Assembly: GCF_013812825.1 (NCBI RefSeq) | Contig: NZ_JACCSU010000068.1 | Coordinates: 1-64,000, forward strand | From: Sphingomonas sp. | GTDB lineage: Bacteria; Pseudomonadota; Alphaproteobacteria; Sphingomonadales; Sphingomonadaceae | Reading direction: 5' to 3' | DNA length: 64,000 nt | In this document: piece after piece, positions 1-9,604 of the stretch | Position numbering within the stretch: the first letter of the stretch is position 1 | Layout of the letters: each line of letters begins with the position of its first letter | Translations under genes and position numbers: made by a program | Notes under the pieces: generated by a model | The model's database searches: none | Seen by the model: only the letters and a program-made list of their open reading frames with translations | Told to the model about the DNA's origin: nothing

Positions 1-353
1 CGGCAGGCGGCGAGACCCTCGCCTTGTTCGTCCTCTTTCAGGGTCTGGCGATGGCCTGCTTCGCCTTCACGTCGGCCAACATGGGCGCTCTGGCGATGGA
101 GCATATGGGGCCGATCGCCGGCACCGCCTCGTCGGTCCAGGGGGTCGTCGGAACGATCGGCGGCGCCGCGATCGGCCTCATCATCGGCCAGGCGTTCGAC
201 GGCACCGCGCAGCCCTTCCTGTGGGGCACCGCCGGCTGTGCCGCTCTGTCGCTGATGATCGTGCTTCTGACCGAGCCGAAGCGGCTGTTCGCCGGCGTCG
301 ACCAGCGAGGCCAGGCGGAGGCGCTGAACCCGGCGCCGCCGCCCGAAATCTAG
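1..353 (+). CDS. MFS drug-efflux transporter, C-terminal part
   Basis: This is the 3' end of a gene cut by the window start; the open frame runs from position 3 to the TAG at 351-353. The roughly 116 visible residues contain about three hydrophobic segments and the stretch MGPIAGTASSVQG, which is typical of the last helices of Bcr/CflA-type major facilitator transporters (proton-driven export of drugs or small metabolites across the inner membrane). The hydrophilic tail after the last helix is short and ends in a Pro-rich stretch. It converges on recA with only 3 bp between the stop codons. Substrate cannot be told from this fragment. Confidence 0.75.
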   Translation, partial: AGGETLALFVLFQGLAMACFAFTSANMGALAMEHMGPIAGTASSVQGVVGTIGGAAIGLIIGQAFDGTAQPFLWGTAGCAALSLMIVLLTEPKRLFAGVDQRGQAEALNPAPPPEI

Positions 354-356
354 CTC

Positions 357-1439
<1,083 letters not shown>

Positions 1440-1523
1440 CACCTTAGTCCTTTCGTCAATCGGCGCCATGCCGATGTGGCCCTCTTCGATCGGCGGTCGA
1501 GCCCCGCCTCGCGAAGCCCATCG

Positions 1524-1559
1524 TGTATACCCTTTGTTCCGGTAGAACAAGAGGGGAAC
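1524..1559 (-). promoter_or_regulatory. recA promoter with alphaproteobacterial SOS (LexA) box
   Basis: On the minus strand positions 1559-1545 read GTTC-N7-GTTC, the LexA operator form known in alphaproteobacteria. It overlaps a possible -35 (TTGTTC, about 1552-1547), and a possible -10 TATACA lies at 1529-1524. The recA start is about 85 bases further on. A repressor bound here would cover the -35 region, as expected for SOS control of recA. The same operator lies 70 bp upstream of the divergent gene at 1629, so it may also affect that gene. Confidence 0.8.
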
Positions 1560-1628
1560 ATTTCGATTATCCGGAACGCTTGCGACGCGGCTCGGTTCTA
1601 GCGCAAATCAACGCGCAAGGAGGCGACC

Positions 1629-1856
1629 ATGGCAAAGAAACCGGCGGCCAAAAGCACGGGCGGAGCAAAGAAGGCGACCACCGGCACGAAGAGCGGCGGG
1701 ACCAAGACCGGCGCCAGCAAATCCTCCAGCACCAAGAGCAGCGCCAGCAAGTCGGGCGCGAGCAAGAGCAGCACCAGCAAAAGCGGCGGTTCTAAGACCG
1801 GCGCCAGCAAGAGCGGTGGCACCAAGAGCGGCAGCAGCAAGTCGCGGAAGAAGTAA
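1629..1856 (+). CDS. Lys/Ser/Gly-rich repeat mini-protein (histone H1-like)
   Basis: A 75-residue protein made almost entirely of Lys, Ser, Thr, Gly and Ala, beginning MAKKPAAKSTGGAKK and continuing as degenerate repeats of the type (S/T)KSG, (G)TKTGASK and SSTKSS, ending SKSRKK. It has no hydrophobic core and must be highly basic and disordered. A strong ribosome-binding site AAGGAGG sits 5 bases before the ATG, which argues that it is a real gene despite low complexity. Composition resembles bacterial histone H1-like tails, so nucleic-acid binding is likely but inferred. It is divergent from recA across an SOS box. The repeats are also visible at DNA level, so length may vary between strains. 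Confidence 0.75.
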   Translation: MAKKPAAKSTGGAKKATTGTKSGGTKTGASKSSSTKSSASKSGASKSSTSKSGGSKTGASKSGGTKSGSSKSRKK

Positions 1857-1923
1857 GCGGGATCGCGTGCCGGGGGCACCCGCGTTCGCCTCTGGCGCGC
1901 GTTTCGGTGCTCCAGAAATGGTA

Positions 1924-1980
1924 AACCCCACCGGTTTGACCCGGCGGGGTTCCCATGCTTCGGTTCCGAAGAACCAAAGC
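1924..1980. terminator. Two tandem hairpins downstream of the Lys/Ser gene
   Basis: Positions 1924-1951 form AACCCC/GGGGTT plus CCGG/CCGG arms, and 1957-1980 form GGTTC-CGAA-GAACC with flanking GCTT/AAGC pairing. Neither is followed by a clear T run, so this is a candidate termination or 3'-stabilising region rather than a canonical intrinsic terminator. The remainder of 1857-2108 holds no gene I can support. Confidence 0.4.
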
Positions 1981-2108
1981 ACGCAGTCACCCTAGCCGCT
2001 CAGTCCGGGCATGCAAGTCGTTTCCCGGGGCCGGTTGGCCGCCGGTGCCAAAAAGCTGTGGATAACTCAAAAAACGCGGCGCGCCGGGTGCCGCGGCGAC
2101 CTTCGGTC

Positions 2109-2762
2109 CTACACCGGGGTGATGTCGGCCGCTCCGGTCTTGTCGCCCTCGCCGCTGTCGGGGCGTCGGTCGAAGACCTCGTCGATGATCCCGAACTCCT
2201 TGGCCTCGTCGGCCTCGAGAAACTTGTCGCGGTCCATCGCCTTCTCGATCGCCTCGAGCTTTTGGCCGGTATATTTGGCGTAAAGCTCGTTCAGCCGCTG
2301 CCGCATGCGCAGGATCTCGCGGGCCTGGATCTCGATGTCCGCGGCCATTCCCTGGGCGCCGCCCGAGGGCTGGTGGACCATGATCCGGCTGTTGGACAGC
2401 GCGACTCGCATCCCGGGCTCGCCGGCGGCCAGCAGGAAGCTGCCCATCGAGGCTGCCTGGCCGATGCACACGGTGCCGACCTTCGGGCGGATATATTGCA
2501 TGGTGTCGTGGATCGCGAGGCCGGCGGTGACCACCCCGCCCGGCGAGTTGATGTACATGAACACGTCCTTCTTGGGGTTCTCGGACTCGAGGAAGAGCAG
2601 CTGCGCGGTGATCAGCGAGGCCATGTGATCCTCGACCGCGCCGGTGACGAAGATGATCCGCTCGCGAAGCAGCCGCGAATAGATGTCGAAGCTGCGTTCG
2701 CCCCGGTTCGACTGCTCGATGACGATCGGAACGAGCTGGGCGATGATGTCCTGGTGGTCCAT
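2109..2762 (-). CDS. clpP: ATP-dependent Clp protease proteolytic subunit
   Basis: ClpP is the serine-protease barrel that degrades substrates unfolded by ClpX or ClpA. The 217-residue sequence keeps the catalytic triad: Ser105 in GQAASMGS, His130 in MVHQPSGG, and Asp179, each offset by 7 from the E. coli mature numbering. The ring-interface and head-domain segments (INSPGG, DTMQYI) are present. The start ATG at 2760-2762 gives the common short N-terminus [12 protein letters not shown]. Trigger factor lies about 4 kb upstream on the same strand, with a glycosyltransferase and a TonB receptor between them. clpX, its usual downstream partner, is not next to it. Confidence 0.97.
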   Translation of the reverse strand: MDHQDIIAQLVPIVIEQSNRGERSFDIYSRLLRERIIFVTGAVEDHMASLITAQLLFLESENPKKDVFMYINSPGGVVTAGLAIHDTMQYIRPKVGTVCIGQAASMGSFLLAAGEPGMRVALSNSRIMVHQPSGGAQGMAADIEIQAREILRMRQRLNELYAKYTGQKLEAIEKAMDRDKFLEADEAKEFGIIDEVFDRRPDSGEGDKTGAADITPV

Positions 2763-2843
2763 GGTGATGAGCGGATCCCTTTCGTTGGCGTGAGCCTACA
2801 TCGGGGCAAAGCCGGAAAGGTTCAAGCAGCGGTTGACGCCAAG

Positions 2844-2874
2844 AAAAAGGGCGGCCCCCGATCGGCGGCCGCCC
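2844..2874 (-). terminator. Intrinsic terminator of the TonB receptor gene
   Basis: On the minus strand the arms GGGCGGCC (2874-2867) and GGCCGCCC (2856-2849) form an 8-bp GC stem followed by a run of five T (2848-2844). It lies 28 bases past the stop codon of the receptor gene at 2902 and upstream of clpP. Confidence 0.8.
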
Positions 2875-2901
2875 TCTCCCCCAGTTACCAGTTGAGAGCA
2901 G

Positions 2902-5712
2902 CTACATTTTCACCGTCGCCCGAGCGTACAGGTAACGGCCCGGTACGTCGTAGGTGGTCGGGTCGAAATTGTTGAGGCTGCAGCTGATGCAGCCCGGCGG
3001 GTCCTTGTCGAACAGATTGTTGACGCCCAGCGCAAAGCCGAAATTGTCGGCGAAGCTGGGCGCGAAAAAGCGCAGCTGCAGGTCGGTGTAGAACCGCGAG
3101 TTCAATTTGTTGCCGTTCTGCGATTCGGTGACGCTTTTGATGTAGCGCTCGGTGATTGAGGCGCCGACGTTGGTCCCGTTCCAGTCGAGGATGGCGATCG
3201 CCTTGTGCTTGGGGAACGCCTGGTCGGGGCTGCCCTGCTCGGTCCCTTCGCGGCTGATCTTGGCCGTTCCGGTCGCGATGGGCACGAACACGTCGTAGTT
3301 GAACAGGAAGCTGTTGTTGAACGTGAAGGCCAGCGTCCCCCACCCCGCCGGAGCCGTGCGATAGGCAAGGTTGACGTCGAGCCCTTCCGTCTTGATCCCG
3401 GCGATGTTCTGCAACACGCCCTGGATATTGGTGATCTCGCCGGTCGCGGTGCGATTGACCAGTGCGCAGGCGGTCGAATCATTGTTGACGACGCAACGCT
3501 GCAGCGTCGTGACGGCGTCGATCGCCTGGATGGCTCCGTCGATCTTGATTTTATAATAATTCGCCTCGATCGACGCACGAGGCAGGAAGGACGGGCTGTA
3601 GACTCCGCCGAAGTTCCACCCCTTCGAGGTTTCCGGCTTCAGGTTTTCATTACCGCCGGTGATGACGGCGATTTGCGGGTTGATCTGGGTGTAACCTGGC
3701 GGAACTCCCTGGGCGAGACAGTTGGCGAGGATCGCGCCGGTGGGATTCTGATCGGACGAGCAGGGATCCTCCAGGGTTTGGTCGAATCGGGATGGAGTCC
3801 CGAACAGCTCACCGATGCTCGGCGCCCGGAAGCCTTCGGAATAGGTGCCGCGGAAGCGCAGGTCCCTCACCGGCTTCCAGTTGACTCCGCCCTTGAACGT
3901 CGTGGTCGAGCCGGAAGCCGAATAATCCGAGTATCGCGCTGCGCCGCTGAGCTCGAGCAACTGGAAGAACGGCCGGTCGGCGAGCAGCGGCGCGTTCACT
4001 TCGGCATAGGCTTCGTCGACATTGTAGCCGCCCTTGGTCGGTCGCGCCGGAATGTCAGAGCCGAGGCCGGCGGCGACGATCGGGTCGGGGTCGAACCGCC
4101 CGCTGTAATCGCGGTGCTCGACTCCGATCGCGACTCCCAGCGGCCCGCCGGGAAGGTCGAACAGGCCGCCGGAAATATTGCCGGTCGCGCCCCACAGCTT
4201 TTGCTGGCTGCTGTCGTTCTGGATGAAACGGACCCAGTCGTACATCGCCGGAGTGATCGAGCCGGCGCCGCCGAAGATGTTGAACGGAACGCACGGAGCG
4301 GTGCAAGCGGCGACCGGCCCGAGCGCCTGCTGCAGATTGGCGGCATTGATGTTGCCGAGCATTCGCTGCCTGGCCTTGTTGCGGCCGTAAATGCCGTTGA
4401 CGTCCCAGAACCATTCGCGGCCGAACAGGCCGAGCTTGCCGTCCAAGGTCGCGGTTCCGTAACCGGTATCGACTTTTTGGTTGTAGCGCCGGGGACCGCC
4501 TTCGACGACCCGTCGGCCGATGAAGACGAGGTTGCTTGAGTCGAGGGTTACCCCGAACGGATTGAACGGGTTGGTCGCGTCGATCGTGATAAGGTCGAGC
4601 AGATTGCCGTTTCCGGCGGCCGGGCCGACGAACAGCGGCAAGGGCGCCGCCTGATTCTTCGATTCGCGCCGGTTGAGCACGATCTTCGCGGTCAGGTTCG
4701 TCGCCTCGCCGAGCTCTTGCCGGAAGTTGGCGAACCCGCCGTAGCGCTCGAGCGGAGTGGCGATGAAATTGAACGGAGCGAAATTGAAACGATCCGACGC
4801 GCCAGCGAACGGGCGAAAATCGGCGACCGTCGGAGCTCGACCGATCACCGGAGCGATCAAAGTCAGGTCCTGGTCGAGAAGGATGAATCGACCCCGGGGC
4901 GTACCCGAGCTGCAGGTGTTGGTGCAGGCGGTCGCATAGGGCTCGGGGAAGCGCGACAAGGCGCGGTCGCCCGAGCGGATAGGGTCCTGCTTCACAAAGT
5001 TGGCGCCAACGACGATCTGCGTCGGGCCGTCGCCATTGCCCCAGCTCAGCTGGTAATTCTGAGTGAAGCCGTCGCCTTCGTTGTAACCGCCGAGTTGGGC
5101 GGTGGCGTTGAAGCCCTTCTGGCGCCGCTTGGTGATGATGTTGACCACTCCGGCGATCGCGTCGGAGCCGTAGATCGCCGAGGCGCCGTCCTGCAGCACC
5201 TCGATCCGCTCGATCATGGATTCGGGGATTGCATTCAGGTCGACCGATCCGGGCACGCCGCTTGCGGAAGCGCCGAGCACGAAACGCAGGCCGTCGACGA
5301 GTACCAGGGTCCGGTTCGAGCCGAGATAGCGAAGGTCGATCTCGGCTGCTCCGGCGCCGACTCCGCCGCCGCTCGGCGGATTGCCGAAGTTGCCCGAATT
5401 GTTGAACTTGGTGTTGAGGCCGCCGCCGGCGCTCGGCAGACGCTGCAAGACGTCGGTAACCGAGTTGAGGCCGGTCTTGGCGATATCCTCCTGGTCGACG
5501 AAGACGATCGGCGAGTCCTGCGACAGCGGGTCGCGGCGGATGCGCGAGCCGGTGACGATGATGTCTCCGCCCGCGGTCGGCTCCTCGGCGGTCGAGGCCG
5601 GGGTCTCCGGTGCATCGGGCGGCGGCAGGGTGCTTTGCGCCGAAGCCGAGGTCGCGATGGCGATTGCAGCCAGCGCCGCACCCGCTCGAAGAGCGGTATC
5701 GATCCGTGTCAT
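2902..5712 (-). CDS. TonB-dependent outer-membrane receptor
   Basis: A 936-residue outer-membrane active-transport receptor. A signal peptide ends at about residue 26 (SASAQS) and is followed by a Pro/Glu-rich linker and the TonB-box-like IIVTGSRI. The plug carries RTLVLVDGLR, DLNAIP and IERIEVLQDGASAIYGSDAIAGVVNIITK-type signatures (read as separate motifs), then a long beta-barrel ending in LYARATVKM. The final residue is Met where barrel proteins usually end in Phe or Trp. The ATG at 5710-5712 is preferred over upstream starts because AAGGGGG lies about 7 bases before it and the signal peptide starts here. It has its own terminator and no linked enzyme genes, so the ligand is unknown. Confidence 0.93.
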   Translation of the reverse strand: MTRIDTALRAGAALAAIAIATSASAQSTLPPPDAPETPASTAEEPTAGGDIIVTGSRIRRDPLSQDSPIVFVDQEDIAKTGLNSVTDVLQRLPSAGGGLNTKFNNSGNFGNPPSGGGVGAGAAEIDLRYLGSNRTLVLVDGLRFVLGASASGVPGSVDLNAIPESMIERIEVLQDGASAIYGSDAIAGVVNIITKRRQKGFNATAQLGGYNEGDGFTQNYQLSWGNGDGPTQIVVGANFVKQDPIRSGDRALSRFPEPYATACTNTCSSGTPRGRFILLDQDLTLIAPVIGRAPTVADFRPFAGASDRFNFAPFNFIATPLERYGGFANFRQELGEATNLTAKIVLNRRESKNQAAPLPLFVGPAAGNGNLLDLITIDATNPFNPFGVTLDSSNLVFIGRRVVEGGPRRYNQKVDTGYGTATLDGKLGLFGREWFWDVNGIYGRNKARQRMLGNINAANLQQALGPVAACTAPCVPFNIFGGAGSITPAMYDWVRFIQNDSSQQKLWGATGNISGGLFDLPGGPLGVAIGVEHRDYSGRFDPDPIVAAGLGSDIPARPTKGGYNVDEAYAEVNAPLLADRPFFQLLELSGAARYSDYSASGSTTTFKGGVNWKPVRDLRFRGTYSEGFRAPSIGELFGTPSRFDQTLEDPCSSDQNPTGAILANCLAQGVPPGYTQINPQIAVITGGNENLKPETSKGWNFGGVYSPSFLPRASIEANYYKIKIDGAIQAIDAVTTLQRCVVNNDSTACALVNRTATGEITNIQGVLQNIAGIKTEGLDVNLAYRTAPAGWGTLAFTFNNSFLFNYDVFVPIATGTAKISREGTEQGSPDQAFPKHKAIAILDWNGTNVGASITERYIKSVTESQNGNKLNSRFYTDLQLRFFAPSFADNFGFALGVNNLFDKDPPGCISCSLNNFDPTTYDVPGRYLYARATVKM

Positions 5713-5843
5713 TTGAAACCCCCTTTTTTGCATCGCCGCCGGACTCAGCCGCGAAGACACCACAGCAATAGGTCAGACCAGATTGCGGAGGAAGTCCGCG
5801 AGTCGCCGGCACGACACAATCCGTGCCAGGTGATGCAAATCGT

Positions 5844-6782
5844 CTACACTCGACGGTCTCCGGGTGCGGCGAGCGAGAGATAGGCGAGCCGGCGCACCTC
5901 GCGGCGGCCGCGGGTCACGGTGTCGAGGATCATGCCGGCGAAAAAGCACAGTACCGCAACGATAATCATGCCGGTGACCAGGATCGCGGTGGGAAAGCGC
6001 GGCACCAGGCCCGTGTCGAGGTAAGTGGCGATCAGCGGCACGGCGAGGATCAGCGCGGCGACCAGCAGCAACGCTGCGATTGCGCCAAAGAACAGCACCG
6101 GCCGCTCGGTCCGGTAGAGGGTCGCGATGGTCTTCAGGATCCGCCAGCCGTCGCCGAACGTCGACAGCTTCGACTGCGAGCCTTCGGGCCGCGAGATATA
6201 GGCGGTTTCGACCTCGCCGACCGGCATCCGCAGTTCCAGCGCGTGAACGCTGATCTCGGTCTCGATCTCGAAACCCGATGAAAGCACTGGGAAGCTCTTG
6301 ACGAAGCGCCTCGAAAAGACCCGGTAGCCCGAGAAGATGTCGGAGAAGCTGCGGCCGAACAGGCGGCCGAGAATGCCGGTGAACAGCTGGTTGCCCAGCA
6401 CGTGGCCGCCCCGGTACGCGGCCTTCTCATCGTGGCGGCGAGTGCCGACCACCATGTCGAGCTGGTCGGCGAGCAGCAGGTCGACCATCGCCTGCGCCGA
6501 GTCCGGGTCGTAGGTTAAATCGCCATCGGCCATCACGTACACGTCGGCATCGATGTCGGCGAACATCCGGCGGACGACATGGCCCTTGCCCTGCTGGCGC
6601 TCGGACCGGACGATCGCTCCGCCGGCGGTCGCGATTTCGCGCGTCCGGTCGCGGCTGTTGTTGTCGTAGACGTAGATGGCCGCCGACGGCAGAGCGGCGC
6701 GGAAACCCTCGACCGTCGCGGCGATGGTGGCTTCCTCGTTGAAGCAGGGCAGCAGCACGGCAATGCGCGGTTGGTCGGACAC
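5844..6782 (-). CDS. Family 2 glycosyltransferase with C-terminal membrane anchor
   Basis: A 312-residue GT-A enzyme of the dolichyl/polyprenyl-phosphate sugar transferase type. The N-terminal fold begins IAVLLPCFNEEATI (residues 7-20), the metal/nucleotide-sugar DXD motif is DGD at 86-88, and two hydrophobic helices at about 229-252 and 265-287 anchor it in the inner membrane. Such proteins move a sugar from a nucleotide donor onto a lipid carrier or glycolipid; the exact sugar cannot be read from sequence. It lies between the TonB receptor and trigger factor on the same strand; the gap to trigger factor is filled by an inverted repeat, so it is probably transcribed separately. Confidence 0.85.
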   Translation of the reverse strand: MSDQPRIAVLLPCFNEEATIAATVEGFRAALPSAAIYVYDNNSRDRTREIATAGGAIVRSERQQGKGHVVRRMFADIDADVYVMADGDLTYDPDSAQAMVDLLLADQLDMVVGTRRHDEKAAYRGGHVLGNQLFTGILGRLFGRSFSDIFSGYRVFSRRFVKSFPVLSSGFEIETEISVHALELRMPVGEVETAYISRPEGSQSKLSTFGDGWRILKTIATLYRTERPVLFFGAIAALLLVAALILAVPLIATYLDTGLVPRFPTAILVTGMIIVAVLCFFAGMILDTVTRGRREVRRLAYLSLAAPGDRRV

Positions 6783-6790
6783 AAACTTCC

Positions 6791-6875
6791 CCGTTCGGGC
6801 TGAGCGAAGTCGAAGCCCTGCCCGTTGGGCTTCCTAGAGAGAAGCACAGCCCTTCGACAAGCTCAGCGCGAACGG
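6791..6875. repeat. BIME-like inverted repeat, copy 1
   Basis: An 85-bp element between trigger factor and the glycosyltransferase. The left arm starts CCGTTCGGGCTGAGC and the right arm ends GCTCAGCGCGAACGG; inner segments (TCGAAG / CTTCGA) also pair. The same arms occur at 26712-26834, so this is a dispersed intergenic element. It lies just downstream of the tig stop codon, where it could act as a 3'-end stabilising hairpin. Confidence 0.75.
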
Positions 6876-6879
6876 AGCG

Positions 6880-8484
6880 TTATTTCCCCGTCTTTTTTGA
6901 AGCCGGTTTCTTCGCCCCGCCCTTGGAGCCCTTGTCGGCGGCCTTGGCCGCAGCCTTGTTGGCGGGCTCGCTCTTCAACGGCTTCGCCGGTTTGGGAGCG
7001 GCCGACTTGGGCTCGACGATGTCGGCCTTCTTGGCGGGCGGCTTCCCGGCTGCCTTCGCTGGAGCGGCATCGGCCTTGGCTTTCTTGCCTTTCGGCTTGG
7101 CCGGTTTCGGCGCGGCGACATGCTCATGGCCACAGCCCGGGCCGTGGACGTGGCCCTCCTCGCTCTCGAGATCGGCCTCGAGCTCGGCTCGGCTCGCCTT
7201 GCCCTCGGTGACCTTCGCCTTCGAGAACAGGAAGTCGACAACCTTGTCCTCGTACAGCGGAGCGCGCAGCTGGGCGGCCGCCATCGGCTCCTGCTGGACG
7301 TACTGGACGAAGCGCTCGCGGTCCTGGCCCTGATATTGCGACGCGGCCTGGGCGATCAGCCGGTTCATTTCCTGCTGGCTGACCTGGACTCCGTTCGCCT
7401 GCCCGATTTCCGACAGCAGCAAGCCGAGGCGTACCCGGCGCTCGGCGATGCTGCGGTACTCGTCGGCCTCCTTGTCGATCTCGGCGAGCGCAGCCTTGGA
7501 ATCCTCCTCATGCTCGGCCTCGTGGCGAAGCTGCTGCATGATGTTGTGGAACTCGGCTTCGACCATCGTCAGCGGCACCGGGAAATCATGCTTGGCGGCC
7601 AGCTGGTCGAGCAGCCGGCGCTTCATGTGAGTGCGGGTCAGCCCGTCCAGTTCCTGCTGCTGCTGGTCGCGGATCAGCTTGCGAAGCTCGTCGAGGTTCT
7701 TGAGTCCCAGCGACTTGGCGAAATCCTCATCGACCTTGGCCTCGCCGCCGACTTTCACCGCCTTCACCGTCACCGCGAAGGTCGCCGCCTTGCCTTTCAA
7801 TTTGCCGGACGGATAGTCGGCCGGGAACTTGACCTTGACGTCGCGCTGGTCGCCGGCCTTGGCGCCGACCAGGCCTTCCTCGAAGCCCGGAATCAACCGC
7901 CCGGACCCGAGCTCGACCGACATGTCCTCGCCGGTGCCGCCTTCGAACGCGTTGCCGCCGACGGTGCCCGCGTAGTCGATCACCACGAGGTCGCCGATCT
8001 GCGCCGCATGCTGCTTTGGAGCATCGCTCCAGCTTTTGTTGGATCGGGCCAGGTTCTGCAGTTGCTCGTCGACGGCCGCTTCGTCGACCTCGACGGTCAG
8101 CCGCTCAAGCTCGAGCCCGTCGATCTGCGGCGTGGGCACGTCCGGAAGCGCCTCCAGGCGGACCCGGACTTCGGCGTCCTTGCCCGGCTCATATCGCTCG
8201 TCGAGCTCGACCTCGGGCTGCAGCGCCGGGCGCAGCTTCTTCTCCTCGAGCAGCTTCTGGACGCCATCCTGGACCGCTCCGCTGAGAGCGTCGCGCTGGA
8301 GCGTGTCGCCGTGCATCTTGCGAATGAGGTTCGGCGGCACCTTGCCCGGGCGGAAGCCGGGCATGCGCACCTGCGGGGCAATCCGCCGCACCTCCTGGTC
8401 GACGCGCGCCTCGATCTCCTTGGCGGCGATCGTCAGCATGAAGGCCCGCTTGAGGCCTTGGTTTTCCATCTCGACGGTTTTCAT
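6880..8484 (-). CDS. tig: Trigger factor with long basic C-terminal tail
   Basis: Trigger factor is the ribosome-bound folding chaperone with a prolyl isomerase domain. The ribosome-docking loop GFRPGKVP is at residues 43-50, the FKBP-type domain spans roughly 150-240, and the helical chaperone arms follow. The start ATG at 8482-8484 gives MKTVEMENQGLKRAF; the upstream open frame runs into the tRNA gene. The protein is 534 residues, about 100 longer than common family members, because of a tail from about residue 441: first HVHGPGCGHEH (a possible metal-binding patch at about 445-455), then some 80 residues dominated by Lys, Ala and Pro. The tail is read in frame and ends at a normal TAA. It lies 52 bp downstream of tRNA-Leu. 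Confidence 0.95.
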   Translation of the reverse strand: MKTVEMENQGLKRAFMLTIAAKEIEARVDQEVRRIAPQVRMPGFRPGKVPPNLIRKMHGDTLQRDALSGAVQDGVQKLLEEKKLRPALQPEVELDERYEPGKDAEVRVRLEALPDVPTPQIDGLELERLTVEVDEAAVDEQLQNLARSNKSWSDAPKQHAAQIGDLVVIDYAGTVGGNAFEGGTGEDMSVELGSGRLIPGFEEGLVGAKAGDQRDVKVKFPADYPSGKLKGKAATFAVTVKAVKVGGEAKVDEDFAKSLGLKNLDELRKLIRDQQQQELDGLTRTHMKRRLLDQLAAKHDFPVPLTMVEAEFHNIMQQLRHEAEHEEDSKAALAEIDKEADEYRSIAERRVRLGLLLSEIGQANGVQVSQQEMNRLIAQAASQYQGQDRERFVQYVQQEPMAAAQLRAPLYEDKVVDFLFSKAKVTEGKASRAELEADLESEEGHVHGPGCGHEHVAAPKPAKPKGKKAKADAAPAKAAGKPPAKKADIVEPKSAAPKPAKPLKSEPANKAAAKAADKGSKGGAKKPASKKTGK

Positions 8485-8536
8485 GTTTGCGTGTGCAATC
8501 CTAATATTCGCGTGTCGAAGCGGAAGGCGGGCGGCC

Positions 8537-8621
8537 TGGTGCGCGCGGAGGGACTCGAACCCCCACATCTTTCGACAACAGGACCTAAACCTGCCGCGTC
8601 TACCAATTCCGCCACGCGCGC
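8537..8621 (-). tRNA. tRNA-Leu (anticodon UAG)
   Basis: The 85-nt minus-strand transcript has acceptor arms GCGCGCG (8621-8615) and CGCGCGC (8547-8541), the class II long variable arm, a T arm containing GGTTCGAGTCC, and an anticodon loop TTTAGGT with TAG, reading CUA (and wobble) leucine codons. The 3' CCA is encoded at 8539-8537. Confidence 0.95.
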
Positions 8622-8735
8622 GCGGTTCGCTTCGAAGGTGCGCGGCCTATAGCAAGGATGGCTTGCGGGGCAAGCGCGGCCGGGACCGGCAACCTGCGGC
8701 AAGCGCCAGGCGTTCCACCCTTGAGGAGAAACACA

Positions 8736-8924
8736 ATGCAGCAGCTGCCACCATTTCCCGACGACAATCCCCCCGAGCCGTCGCAGCCGGGTCAACCGAC
8801 GCAGCCGGGCCGGCCGAGCGAAACTCCGAGCGAGACTCCGCCGACCGCTCCGGACATCGACGTTCCCTCGCCATCGCAGCCGGGAACCGACCCCTCGCCG
8901 ACGCCGATTTCGCCGGTGGGCTGA
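8736..8924 (+). CDS. Proline-rich mini-protein
   Basis: A 62-residue protein beginning MQQLPPFPDDNPPEPS and rich in Pro, Ser, Gln, Thr and Asp, with QPGQPTQPG and PSETPSETPP repeats. It has no signal peptide or membrane segment and must be disordered and acidic. The ATG at 8736 is supported by GAGGAG about 8 bases upstream; an in-frame GC-rich extension to 8658 has no such signal. Function unknown. It lies between tRNA-Leu and a minus-strand lipoprotein gene whose stop codon is 31 bp away. Confidence 0.6.
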   Translation: MQQLPPFPDDNPPEPSQPGQPTQPGRPSETPSETPPTAPDIDVPSPSQPGTDPSPTPISPVG

Positions 8925-8955
8925 ATGAGCCGCGGCTGATTTGGCGGCGGCGAGC

Positions 8956-9588
8956 CTAGCCGCGGCGGCGAGCGGAGGCGACGATCGCCTCGAAATCGCC
9001 GATCGCATTGGCGTAATAGTGCGAGCGCGCGGCGTCGAACAGGATCATGTAGAGCTTGCCGTCGATCACCGCTCCGACCGCTCGGCCCTTGCGCCACAGC
9101 TCGTCGGTGTCGAGATGCTCGAAGTCGAACTGGAAACCGTTGTGGCCGAGGAACGGCCGCGGCTGCAGCGACAGGGTTCGGAAATCGATCGACCCGCCGC
9201 GCACCCGGTACAGGGTCTCAAGCATCGCCGTGATCTCGGGGGCGGACATATCCGCGCGGAACTTGGGCACCTGGCGGTCTTCGGTCCGCCTCTGGCGAAT
9301 GAGGTAACGGCCGCTGCGCAACCCGGTGACGAACGTCATCCCGTCGAGCAGGGGCCCGTTGAGAGTCCAGTCCTCGACCTGGCGGATGTCCTCGAACAGG
9401 AACAATCGGCGGGTCCTGTTCCACGGGCGCGGCGGAGTGACCGCAATCGCACCGTCGCCCACCTGGACGCTGCGCACCCGGACCATCGAGTAATAATCGC
9501 TTCCGAACCCGGTCCCGTCCCCCATCGACGAACAGCCGGACAACGCCAGCGCGGTTGCAGCGACAATCAGCTTCGGCGTGCGCATCAT
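8956..9588 (-). CDS. Putative lipoprotein, third gene of M48 operon
   Basis: A 210-residue exported protein. The N-terminus is a short positive region, a hydrophobic stretch and the lipobox LSGC at about residues 16-19, so it should be lipid-anchored. The rest has no motif I can name; it contains aromatic and charged patches (FQFDFEHLDTDELW, AVIDGKLYMILFDAA) that suggest a compact beta-rich domain. The start is placed at the ATG 9586-9588, since the upstream TTG lies almost on the GGAG ribosome-binding site. It follows the M48 protease by 16 bp and is probably translated from the same transcript. Confidence 0.75.
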   Translation of the reverse strand: MMRTPKLIVAATALALSGCSSMGDGTGFGSDYYSMVRVRSVQVGDGAIAVTPPRPWNRTRRLFLFEDIRQVEDWTLNGPLLDGMTFVTGLRSGRYLIRQRRTEDRQVPKFRADMSAPEITAMLETLYRVRGGSIDFRTLSLQPRPFLGHNGFQFDFEHLDTDELWRKGRAVGAVIDGKLYMILFDAARSHYYANAIGDFEAIVASARRRG

Positions 9589-9604
9589 CGGCTTCAAGCT
9601 CCGT

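Noticed and set aside
1440-1550. recA start upstream of MSAQL (open frame continues to 1550)
   Set aside because: The extension would include the promoter and SOS box and does not match RecA N-termini.
5770-5780. AGGTCAGACCA upstream of the first TonB receptor as a GntR/FadR-type operator
   Set aside because: One mismatch to a loose consensus in an 11-bp window is too weak; no GntR gene is near.
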